The notes beneath the pieces are model-generated. The model was not told where the DNA came from. It saw only the letters and a list, made by a program, of their open reading frames with translations, and searched no databases. A stretch of DNA of 64,000 bases from Pseudomonas laurylsulfativorans. GTDB taxonomy: Bacteria; Pseudomonadota; Gammaproteobacteria; Pseudomonadales; Pseudomonadaceae. This document shows positions 35,628-43,514 of the stretch, in pieces. The position numbers and the translations under genes are program-made. Numbering within the stretch: the first letter of the stretch is position 1; every line of letters starts with the position of its first letter. Location: contig NZ_MUJK01000001.1 in NCBI RefSeq assembly GCF_002906155.1, positions 1,302,001 to 1,366,000 on the forward strand, given 5' to 3'.

Positions 35628-36775
35628 GCCACCTCTCCCGCGATAACGGTACTGATCCAATACCGTGACTCATCTTTGGCGAGCAGCAGCACTGGCTGCT
35701 GCTGGTGTCGAACCATTTCCAACCCGAAGGCGGCTGCCAACCAATGACCAAAGGGTCCGGGCAGTCCGCACAGGTGCTCCTGAACCCACAGTTGCTGCGC
35801 ACTCAACGAGACAGCCTGAGCACCGATAATGGCGAAGACATTGCCGGTCAGCGGCTGCCAGTCAGCGCTGTCCGCCAACACCCCCGTCGCCTGAAGCGCC
35901 ATCGTCTGGGTTTGCTGGAACAGCGCCAGCTCGCTGTTCAACGTGGCGACATCCAAAGGCATCGGGCGCAACAAGCCACCTTGCACAGGAAGGTCCCAGG
36001 CAACGGCCAACTGGTCTGGACATAGCAACAAGGCCGCCAGCCCATCGGAGTACGCCTCCCCGCCGTTTACCTGCACGACCAGGATCAACTCGAGGGCTGC
36101 GCGGGCGGTCTTCAGCGTGTCGTCGATCCATTGGCACGACAATTCATCGGTCAGGGTGACCGTTGCAGGTTGCGTGAGATGGGAGGTTTGCCACTGCTGC
36201 CAGACGTCGCGCAATGCAGCGTCGTGATCGGGCTCTATGTCACTCAATAGCGTGACGCGCAACGCCTTTTCAGCGGGCAAGGCCTTCAACGCCGGACCGA
36301 GCACTGGCAACAACAACTGCAAACCCGCCTGCGCGCGATCGCCCTGCTCAGGCAGAGCGGCTATGCGCCTGGCTTGTCCTGTACGCAGCGGCAAATCCCG
36401 GCGACCTTGCAGCACACTGGCAGACACCTGATCCGGCAGCAGCACACAGCTGGTATGCACGGCCAGATATCGTTGCGCCCAGTCTTGCCAGGCCAGTTGC
36501 GCATTGACTGCCTCCTCCTCGAGAAATTGATGCTGGCTCAGCGCCCCACCGTAGAAATAGGCACGGGAACCGAACAGCAAAACCCAGACCAGCAGTGGCA
36601 AGCCAGACAATAACCAGACATTGATCGCCTGCAGTTGCGCTAACTGAATTGAGGCGTGCAACAGAAACAACAGCACACCCACCACCACCGCGACGACGGC
36701 CGCGAGTACCCAACGACCCAGCATCGGCGGCGTCGGAGCTTGCACCACAGAAGGAGCCTTTCTATCCCAGCCCAT
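35624..36775 (-). CDS. T6SS-associated membrane protein upstream of tssM
   Basis: 383 residues. Two membrane segments are near 22-44 (VLAAVVAVVVGVLLFLLHAS) and 52-70 (INVWLLSGLPLLVWVLLFG), followed by a soluble domain with no motif I recognise. Its stop overlaps the tssM start by four bases, and it follows the PAAR gene by a few bases, so it is part of the operon and probably helps the membrane complex. Genes of this kind sit before tssM in several Pseudomonas loci, but no defined function is known to me. Confidence 0.8.
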   Translation of the reverse strand: MGWDRKAPSVVQAPTPPMLGRWVLAAVVAVVVGVLLFLLHASIQLAQLQAINVWLLSGLPLLVWVLLFGSRAYFYGGALSQHQFLEEEAVNAQLAWQDWAQRYLAVHTSCVLLPDQVSASVLQGRRDLPLRTGQARRIAALPEQGDRAQAGLQLLLPVLGPALKALPAEKALRVTLLSDIEPDHDAALRDVWQQWQTSHLTQPATVTLTDELSCQWIDDTLKTARAALELILVVQVNGGEAYSDGLAALLLCPDQLAVAWDLPVQGGLLRPMPLDVATLNSELALFQQTQTMALQATGVLADSADWQPLTGNVFAIIGAQAVSLSAQQLWVQEHLCGLPGPFGHWLAAAFGLEMVRHQQQPVLLLAKDESRYWISTVIAGEVA

Positions 36776-36778
36776 GGC

Positions 36779-37039
36779 TCAACCCACCCCACAGTCAGGC
36801 GCGCTGGAAATCACCTGGCATCCGCATTCACTGCGACAGCCATCGACCACCATTGCCCGGCCATCTTCCCAGCAGTCGGAACAGCCCTCAACGATGGGAT
36901 TGGTGCCATGGGCTGGACAACTGACCTCATCCCCCACCAAAGCCACGGGCTTGCCATTAACAAATGTGGTGGACGAAGCCGATATCACTTCTCCATCGTG
37001 TGTGGTCCTGTCACCCAGCAAAACAAATCCCTGAGACAT
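36779..37039 (-). CDS. PAAR-repeat spike-tip protein
   Basis: 86 residues. GFVLLGDRTTHDGEVISASS, GKPVALVGDEVSCPAHG, EDGRAMVVDGCRSECGCQVI match the PAAR motif pattern with metal-binding His/Cys. PAAR proteins form the sharp tip on the VgrG trimer and may carry effectors. The ATG at 37039 follows GGAG; a frame from 37054 adds only five residues. It is encoded with the lipase effector module, which suggests this tip serves that effector. Confidence 0.9.
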   Translation of the reverse strand: MSQGFVLLGDRTTHDGEVISASSTTFVNGKPVALVGDEVSCPAHGTNPIVEGCSDCWEDGRAMVVDGCRSECGCQVISSAPDCGVG

Positions 37040-37057
37040 AAAATCAAGCTCCATTGG

Positions 37058-37291
37058 TCAAGTGTTGTAAACGAGAATTGCGCTCAGCATTTTTGAGGCA
37101 CGAAATGAGTGCACGCTTTCGTAGCAGGCACTCGGGTCGGCTACGGCGGCGAAGCGTTGCCACATCGCGGCACCGTCATCGGCCTGTTGAGTCATCCGCA
37201 AGGTTTCGCCGAGACGACTTTGCCAATGGAGCAACGCCTGGTTGCGTGCCAGTTCGAAGGGGTTGATCTGTGCAGGAAAAACAAGGCTCAT
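37058..37291 (-). CDS. 77-residue T6SS-linked protein sharing the effector's tail motif
   Basis: A small soluble protein: FELARNQALLHWQSRLGETL, then MWQRFAAVADPSACYESVHS. The second segment matches the C-terminal end of the lipase effector (LQRFDAIADPMAFYEKTFG), sharing QRF-x-A-x-ADP-x3-YE. Its start overlaps the lipoprotein stop by four bases, so it belongs to the effector-immunity operon. I do not recognise a family. It may be a duplicated docking tail, a chaperone or an adaptor to the PAAR protein encoded next. Confidence 0.6.
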   Translation of the reverse strand: MSLVFPAQINPFELARNQALLHWQSRLGETLRMTQQADDGAAMWQRFAAVADPSACYESVHSFRASKMLSAILVYNT

Positions 37292-38064
37292 TGTTGGTTC
37301 TCCGCTGCCTGGCGGATTGCTTGCAATTTGCGGAAATTCGGTCCCCAGCGACCATCCAGTTCGACACTGCCATCGGGATAAGTAATGGTGGTGTTGTTAC
37401 CTTCCTTCTTTACTTCTGGACCAGCTGAATAAACAACAAACTCGGAATGCAGGACTGGCTCGAAATACACCTGCCGCGCCTGCAACGCCTGATAACCGAG
37501 ATAGATATCGCCCTCTCCCGCAAGGCTAATACGTTTACGGTAACCCCCGATAAAGTTCTCTTTAACCCAAGGGTAATAGTCCTTCTTGATGGTCAAATTC
37601 CCAATAATTTCTATTGGTATACCAGTGCTTCGCATGGGGCGGTTTCGATCAAACTTTACCAAAACACCTCCACCACCACCGGACGTTACGTTTTCGCCAA
37701 AAGTTGTCGGTTCATCATAGGCGACGCCAAACATCACATTGCTCAGACGCCACCGGCACGCGCCGCCTCCGTCAACTGGCAACTTGGCTTGATAGAGATC
37801 GCTTTGTCCTAAACGTTGTAGTTCCACATCAAACCCGTGACGACCGTCCACCTCAATACGTTTACCGCTGGCACCATGGGTCTTGCTTTTGCAGGCGGCC
37901 GAGCGGTACATGACCTGCATGGTCTCCGCTTTCAATTGCTTAGGGACTTTCACTGTTACTGTGACCTGTTCACTACCTACAGGCGGAGACCCGCTGTAAT
38001 CCTGACCACAACCATTTAGGCTAAACAACGCAACGAACAAACCAACGAAGGCTTTTTGGCGCAT
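37288..38064 (-). CDS. Lipoprotein, likely immunity protein to the T6SS lipase
   Basis: 258 residues with a lipoprotein signal peptide (AFVGLFVALFSLNGC; Cys19). The mature protein is beta-rich, starting VTVTVKVPKQLKAETMQVMY, with several Cys (AACKSK, GACRW). It lies directly after the lipase effector gene, 27 bases away. Periplasmic lipoproteins in this position are immunity proteins that block T6SS phospholipases in sister cells, as TsiV1 does for V. cholerae TseL. Function is inferred from position and export signal. Confidence 0.75.
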   Translation of the reverse strand: MRQKAFVGLFVALFSLNGCGQDYSGSPPVGSEQVTVTVKVPKQLKAETMQVMYRSAACKSKTHGASGKRIEVDGRHGFDVELQRLGQSDLYQAKLPVDGGGACRWRLSNVMFGVAYDEPTTFGENVTSGGGGGVLVKFDRNRPMRSTGIPIEIIGNLTIKKDYYPWVKENFIGGYRKRISLAGEGDIYLGYQALQARQVYFEPVLHSEFVVYSAGPEVKKEGNNTTITYPDGSVELDGRWGPNFRKLQAIRQAAENQQ

Positions 38065-38091
38065 GCTTTTTTTCTTTCCCGTATTACGGAG

Positions 38092-40128
38092 TTATCCGAA
38101 GGTTTTTTCGTAAAAGGCCATAGGGTCGGCGATCGCATCAAATCGCTGTAACGCCTCGGTACCGCCCTCGGTTTGCCACGTCACCTGCAAAGCCCGGTCG
38201 ATCAGTTTTTGCAGTTCGAGGAAAGCGCTATTGCGGCTGTACTCATCCGCAGGGATGCTGCCGTAGTACTCCTTCATCTGCTGTTCAAACTTGCGCCGCC
38301 GCACCTGCCTCTCCAGCAACGGCTCGCGCTCGGGATTGATCGACTCCATTAGCTGGTTGTGGATATAGGGCTGGTACTGCGACATGAAGTGATCGCCTAT
38401 GCTCAGCAACCGACCCACCGCTGGGTTGCTGTACGGCGGAAAAAACCGAGCGCGGCTTGCGGCATCGAGCGACGCATGCAGACGTTTCTGGGCTTGTTCG
38501 ACTTGCTGTTCTTCGGCCGCACTCAGGCTGGGCACCAGGTACAACTTAGCCATTTCCTGCAATTTGTAGGAGATGGTGCTGCGATAGGGTTGGCCCTGTG
38601 GGTTGCGGTAGGCCGGATACGGTGCGATTGACTGTTCCTGATGCTGTTCAGTGCGGAAAAACATGGCGACTTCGCCGTGATGGCTGTAGGGATCGCCGTG
38701 TTTGAACAATGAACTGAGCCACGACTGGCCGATCGACCAGCTTAACCCTATCACTGTGCCCATCGTGCCGTAGAGGTCATAGAGGTAATTGTCCAGCGCC
38801 GCCTCGGGAGGGACGCGCGGGACGACGTCGGTGTCGTTGACATGGCGGAAATGCCAGAGCCCACTCAAGGACTGGATGGCCTTGAGCGTGAAGGTGCGAG
38901 GCATGCCGTAGGTGTACAGCAATGGATTGTGTTGCTTGAGCGATGCGGAGTGAATCATACCTAAGGCACCACCCAGGCTGTGACCACAAATAAACAGCTT
39001 CCTGTCGTCAGCCTTTTCAGGAATCGTTCCGCCAAGATCCTTGCGGTAACTCCTCGTGGCAACTTCAAAGGCCTCGCGAAAGCCCATGTGCACGCTGCCT
39101 TCCGGACTCAGATCGCCACAGGGGACTTTGGGCTCACAGTAGGCCGCCACCTTCGACTCGGTCGGTCGAAACGTGACATCGGTGATGAGGTCGGCAATAC
39201 CGTTAGTTTCAGTGCCGCGCCAAGCGACCAACACCTGAGTGGCGCTGATGGCATAAAACAGCTGAGTATCCCCCTCTGGTGGATCGGCTTTTTGCGTGTC
39301 GAGCATGAGTGCCAGCGTATAACGCTGATTGAACGGCACATCAGTTACCAAACTGGGCCAATTTTGTCCGGCATCCAATACCCTAGGTGTACGGGAGAGG
39401 TCCAGACACTGCTGCAGAAAAAACTCCTCAGCTGAACCGCGTTCCGTTTCAGGCAGCAGGCTGTAAGCCAGAATACTCATCAACCCCAAGTTGTACGCAT
39501 TGGCCAGGCTGTACTGAGCCTGGTGATGCAAGGTCAGAGACCAGGCGCGCAACGGGCAGACTTCCAGCACATGCCGACGATCGAGTTGATCGTCGCCAAT
39601 GGTGAACCCGCCAAACTTCGGGTCTGGAAAATGGTAGGCCGGGGGTTGCCTGGCGTCCGCCAAGGGCGGGTCGAATGTCGGCAGCCGATCACACAATTGG
39701 CCGATACGCAGGTAGTGATAGCCATGACCGGCTGCGACTGCCTGCTGTTCGATGGGCGAGAAGCCCGAACGTTGCGGACCATACAGCGGTGTGCGATCAG
39801 CAAAGCCGGGGCGCTCGGGTTCCGCTCGCTGGGCACGCAGGCGGCGATTTTGCAGTAGCTCGGCCAAGAGTTCGGCGTCTATCAGCAAGTTGATGGCCAA
39901 CGGGAGCAGGCCGACAAGGCGGATCACTCCCTCGGCATCGGTGCGGCCCCTGTACTCCGGAATGAAGTCGCTGCGGGTCGCCTCGTTCAGCGCGCGAAAA
40001 GGCAGGTTCGCTAGGGGCTCTCCCTGTTCATCGAGCAACTGGAACTCGATCCAGTGCATTTTCTGTTTACCGCAGATCACAGTCTTGCAGGAGCCCAGTG
40101 TGTCCGTACGGTGCAACCTATCGTTCAT
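38092..40128 (-). CDS. T6SS lipase effector, class 3 lipase (Tle2/TseL-like)
   Basis: 678 residues. Residues 25-90 form a transthyretin-like leader (EFQLLDEQGEPLANLPFRAL then GRTDAEGVIRLVGLLP). The alpha/beta hydrolase core has VAWRGTE, nucleophile elbow GHSLGGALG (Ser384), the acid in VNDTDVVPRVPPEA, and a likely His in YSHHGEVAMFF. The C-terminal 150 residues are helical, ending LQRFDAIADPMAFYEKTF. Class 3 lipases of this type degrade membrane phospholipids after delivery by T6SS. Position between vgrG and PAAR, with a following lipoprotein gene, supports an effector-immunity pair. Assignment to subfamily Tle2 rests on the class 3 lipase fold. Confidence 0.85.
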   Translation of the reverse strand: MNDRLHRTDTLGSCKTVICGKQKMHWIEFQLLDEQGEPLANLPFRALNEATRSDFIPEYRGRTDAEGVIRLVGLLPLAINLLIDAELLAELLQNRRLRAQRAEPERPGFADRTPLYGPQRSGFSPIEQQAVAAGHGYHYLRIGQLCDRLPTFDPPLADARQPPAYHFPDPKFGGFTIGDDQLDRRHVLEVCPLRAWSLTLHHQAQYSLANAYNLGLMSILAYSLLPETERGSAEEFFLQQCLDLSRTPRVLDAGQNWPSLVTDVPFNQRYTLALMLDTQKADPPEGDTQLFYAISATQVLVAWRGTETNGIADLITDVTFRPTESKVAAYCEPKVPCGDLSPEGSVHMGFREAFEVATRSYRKDLGGTIPEKADDRKLFICGHSLGGALGMIHSASLKQHNPLLYTYGMPRTFTLKAIQSLSGLWHFRHVNDTDVVPRVPPEAALDNYLYDLYGTMGTVIGLSWSIGQSWLSSLFKHGDPYSHHGEVAMFFRTEQHQEQSIAPYPAYRNPQGQPYRSTISYKLQEMAKLYLVPSLSAAEEQQVEQAQKRLHASLDAASRARFFPPYSNPAVGRLLSIGDHFMSQYQPYIHNQLMESINPEREPLLERQVRRRKFEQQMKEYYGSIPADEYSRNSAFLELQKLIDRALQVTWQTEGGTEALQRFDAIADPMAFYEKTFG

Positions 40129-40203
40129 GTCAGTCCTTTAATGCTGTTAGTTATTTATTCTGAAACCGCCGCAAGTCGCCAGCGATTGATCTGCACAAAA
40201 CAA

Positions 40204-40623
40204 CTAAACACACCATTTTTTCCTGAATAAAATGGAAAACAATTTAACAGCCTCAGAAAACAACAGCAGGCTAATCAACCATATAACTGACGTTGCGCCT
40301 GCAGCTTTCGAAAGCCATAAAAAAATCGATAGCGAAGGCACAACAAGCAATAACCGAAGTGGTAACTGAACGTAAATTAGATACGGAATCGTTCGCGAAC
40401 CGACGAAAAACAAAACCATTGAAACAACTATCGACACGTTCAGAAGAACTGACAACAATAAGAGCACATCCGAACTCACCCCATGCTCTGACCTTAACTG
40501 AACATAGGATTGAATATCGCTATAAAACGGCACCTTGCCCTGGGAAAAATTGAGGTAGCCGAACCGGATAATATAAAAGAAATCCATCGCACCCCAGAAC
40601 CAATAAAGCCATTTTATTTTCAT
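40204..40623 (-). CDS. Four-helix membrane protein, candidate immunity protein
   Basis: 139 residues with four likely membrane helices (about 3-24, 51-76, 79-105 and 110-133), for example VLLLLSVLLNVSIVVSMVLF. Its start overlaps the vgrG stop by four bases (ATGA), so it is translationally coupled to vgrG. I know no family. Inner-membrane immunity proteins are typical for effectors that attack the membrane, so it may protect against the C-terminal extension of this VgrG or help the following lipase. Lower GC than its neighbours fits a recently exchanged cargo gene. Confidence 0.6.
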   Translation of the reverse strand: MKIKWLYWFWGAMDFFYIIRFGYLNFSQGKVPFYSDIQSYVQLRSEHGVSSDVLLLLSVLLNVSIVVSMVLFFVGSRTIPYLIYVQLPLRLLLVVPSLSIFLWLSKAAGATSVIWLISLLLFSEAVKLFSILFRKKWCV

Positions 40624-43514
40624 TTGACCCCTTCCTTTTTCTCATAAACCTTATCGGTAATAACAGGTTGCCAATGCCACGAACTACCGCCAACAGCCCA
40701 TGAGTCGTCACCTTCCAGAAAGGTTTGTGTTATTTGCCTTATTTCACCGTAAGTTCGAAGTACAGACTGAGCTTTTAAATATTCTTCGACATCATCGCCC
40801 AGCGGAGTCCACTCCTGAATTTTGTCGCGCTTGGTGTTCATATAATCCTTACCTTCAGACCCGAACAGTCTTCCCTCGTCGCCTAAAGATGTAAGCCGAT
40901 TAATAGCCATGAGGGCCGTATTCTTCAGAGCGTGATAATCGTGATCAATTGTCACCCAGTGTCCCGGACCCGACTCTGACGCTTCGTTTGGAAACTCAAT
41001 CTTCAGTCCACCCGGCAACAAGGTATGAGCGCTCATGGTTCGCCCTTCCTTGTCGGTTACGCCGTTAAACACCTCGCCCTGTTCAGTGGTGATCCGGTAG
41101 CGTGTATATGCCAACGGTGCCTGGGCCTCATCTTTCAGGACGTATTTCGCGGAGTAACCTCCGGGTAACGGTGTTGCCGGCGTATCCAGCCTGGCGCTGC
41201 CAAGCTTTTGCACATGCTTGGCCCGTTGATAGATATTGCCGGGGGCGCCCTGGTCGAGGTCGCCGTCTTTCAAGCGGACGAAGACCCCTCCGCATTCCAA
41301 TATCAGCTCTTTCTCAGCGCGGATGTGCACCCGGCCATCCACGCTCTCAATCTTGATATCGCCCTTGGCCAGGGCGTGCAGAAGGCCTTCCAGAGCATGC
41401 AAATCGATGTTGCCCTTGGCCGCCTTGAGCTGCATGTCCGCGCTGTGCGCGAGCAGGCTGATGCCGTCCTCGGCGGTGGCGGTGATGTTCTGCCCGGCGC
41501 TGAGGTCGACGTTGTGCGCGGCAACGGCGCTCACGCTTTCGCTACCCGAGGACAGGCTCACCGCCTCCGGGCTGACCATGCCTATACCTGCCGGGGCGTG
41601 CAGCAACAGACCCGGTTGCTTCAAGCCATCGAGGACTTGTCTAAGCCGTTCCTGGCTGGCGGTGTCGCCGGGAGTGGCTTTGGTCGCGCGAGCCGCATCG
41701 GCCAGAGAACGCGCCAGTGACAAGGCACTTTCCAATTGGGCGACGGCAGCCTCCATGTCGAGTTGCGCACCTTGGGCTTTCTCCTGTTTGTCCGCGCTGA
41801 TGAAAAGGCCCTTGCCGCCACGAATGGCGCCCCAATCATCCGTACGCAGCTCAAACCCTTCCCCCCGCTTCTTCCGCTGGCCATCCACCAGATGCCCCAG
41901 ATTCAGCTGGCTCTTGCCGCCATACTCGGTACTGAGCTTGATGTGCTCCTGCCCCCGCGTGTCGTCCATACGCAACTTGTTGTTGGCCGGCGTGCGCAGC
42001 ACGTTGCGGTGGTCGTTGCGCTGGGTCACCAGGTCGGGGTGCTGATCGTCGTGCAGGGCGTGGGCGATGTAGGGGCGGTCCGGGTCGCCCTGTTCGAAGG
42101 CGATGGCCACTTCGGTGCCGGCGATCAGTGGCAGGTGCAGGCCGTAGGTGTCGCCGGCGTAGGCGCGGGCCTGGCGCAGCCATTTGCTTTCGCGGCCGGC
42201 GGGCCAGGTGTCGCGGTCGAAGAGGAACTTGACCCGGTAGCGCCCTTGCATGTCGATTTCGGTGTAGAGGGGGTTGCTTTGGGGGTGGGTGATGCGTGCC
42301 GGGAGGGTGCCGGCGATTTGCGGTTTGGCTAGCAAGGGTGGGCGAAAGCACAGGCGCAAGGCGTAGGGCATGGCCTCGAAATCGCAGGTCAGGCTGCGGT
42401 CGCGGGCGGCGCGCGTGGTGATTTTTGTGATCACCACGCGGGGGGTGAAGGCCTTGGGTACGTCGCCGCTGATGGTCAGGACCTGACCCGGGGCCAGGGT
42501 GGCGCTGCTGCTGGTGCCGCTGAGGTGGGTCTGGTTGTTGAGGTAGCGTTCGTGGCGCAGGCGCGCGTAGAAAAAGCCGCTTTCGCTTTGCAGGTCTTCG
42601 TCGCGCAGGTGGGACTTGCCGAGCACGCGGTAGGGTTCGGCGTAGTGGTAGGCCTCGCCGTAAGTGTTGTCGGCGACGCCGCGGGTCGTGGCCACGCCGT
42701 GGGTGGTGGGCTCGCCGAGGGTCTGGTCGACCTCGCCGTCGAGGTAGGCGCGGCTGTCGTCGGGGTGATAGGCGCGCACGCTGACGTGCTGTTCCACCAC
42801 CCGATGGCGGGTTTTCAGGGCCCAGACGCTGTCCTGCTCGCTGTTGCTGAAGCCCGACGGCGAGCGCAGCGGCAGTTCGACGTCGAACTGGTAGCAGCGC
42901 TGGTCGTCGCAGAACTCGACGACGTCGAAGGCGAGCTCTTCGTGCTGGATGCAGCGGTACCAGATGCCGACGTCGGCCAGGATCCGGCTGATGAAAGCCA
43001 GGTCGCTTTCCTGGTACTGCATGACTTGCTCGCGCTGCGGGTACTCGCGCTTGAGGTTGAAGCGAAAGTGCCCGGTGTCCAGACCATGGCGGTCGCGCAG
43101 AATGCTTTTGACGATGTCCGGTACGGATTGGTGCTGATAGATCCGCGTTTGCTGGCCGCGATCGAGCAGGGCCAGGCGCGGTTGCAGGGTGACCTCGTAG
43201 CGGGCTTCGTCGATTGAGCCGGACAGGCGCTGGCAGGCGGTGATGCGGCCATAGACGGTGCGCATGGGCTTGGGCGGCTTGGGCACCTCCCAAGAGAACA
43301 CGGGTACGTTGGACAGCGCGTGGTACAGGCTGAACTCGGCGTACTGGCCGATGAACTTTTCCGCGCCGATGTCGAGGTCGCTGGCGGTGAATTCGATGCG
43401 GTAGAGGTAGGGTTGGCTAAGGTACTCATGGCCCTCGAAGGCGAGGACGTCGAGGTGGGTGTCGAGCTGGTCGATCTTGAGTGTGTGGCGGTTGTGGTCG
43501 AAGACAGGGTTCAT
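40620..43514 (-). CDS. vgrG: Type VI spike protein VgrG with TTR domain and C-terminal extension
   Basis: 964 residues. The gp27-like base runs from FDHNRHTLKIDQLDTHLDVL to about 370, the OB/gp5 region includes TEIDMQGRYRVKFLFDRDTW and HLPLIAGTEVAIAFEQGDPD, and the DUF2345 beta-prism follows (NLGHLVDGQRKKRGEGF onward). At 790-841 a transthyretin-like domain reads YVLKDEAQAPLAYTRYRITT to LLPGGLKIEF. In EAEC VgrG1 such a domain binds a lipase effector. A further 123 residues (842-964) of unknown fold follow, with acidic and aromatic patches. The start overlaps the clpV stop by four bases and the stop overlaps a membrane-protein gene. Confidence 0.93.
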   Translation of the reverse strand: MNPVFDHNRHTLKIDQLDTHLDVLAFEGHEYLSQPYLYRIEFTASDLDIGAEKFIGQYAEFSLYHALSNVPVFSWEVPKPPKPMRTVYGRITACQRLSGSIDEARYEVTLQPRLALLDRGQQTRIYQHQSVPDIVKSILRDRHGLDTGHFRFNLKREYPQREQVMQYQESDLAFISRILADVGIWYRCIQHEELAFDVVEFCDDQRCYQFDVELPLRSPSGFSNSEQDSVWALKTRHRVVEQHVSVRAYHPDDSRAYLDGEVDQTLGEPTTHGVATTRGVADNTYGEAYHYAEPYRVLGKSHLRDEDLQSESGFFYARLRHERYLNNQTHLSGTSSSATLAPGQVLTISGDVPKAFTPRVVITKITTRAARDRSLTCDFEAMPYALRLCFRPPLLAKPQIAGTLPARITHPQSNPLYTEIDMQGRYRVKFLFDRDTWPAGRESKWLRQARAYAGDTYGLHLPLIAGTEVAIAFEQGDPDRPYIAHALHDDQHPDLVTQRNDHRNVLRTPANNKLRMDDTRGQEHIKLSTEYGGKSQLNLGHLVDGQRKKRGEGFELRTDDWGAIRGGKGLFISADKQEKAQGAQLDMEAAVAQLESALSLARSLADAARATKATPGDTASQERLRQVLDGLKQPGLLLHAPAGIGMVSPEAVSLSSGSESVSAVAAHNVDLSAGQNITATAEDGISLLAHSADMQLKAAKGNIDLHALEGLLHALAKGDIKIESVDGRVHIRAEKELILECGGVFVRLKDGDLDQGAPGNIYQRAKHVQKLGSARLDTPATPLPGGYSAKYVLKDEAQAPLAYTRYRITTEQGEVFNGVTDKEGRTMSAHTLLPGGLKIEFPNEASESGPGHWVTIDHDYHALKNTALMAINRLTSLGDEGRLFGSEGKDYMNTKRDKIQEWTPLGDDVEEYLKAQSVLRTYGEIRQITQTFLEGDDSWAVGGSSWHWQPVITDKVYEKKEGVK

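Noticed and set aside
41851..43293. 480-codon minus frame overlapping vgrG in another frame
   Set aside because: Arg/Pro/His-rich, no family match; the vgrG frame has continuous homology.
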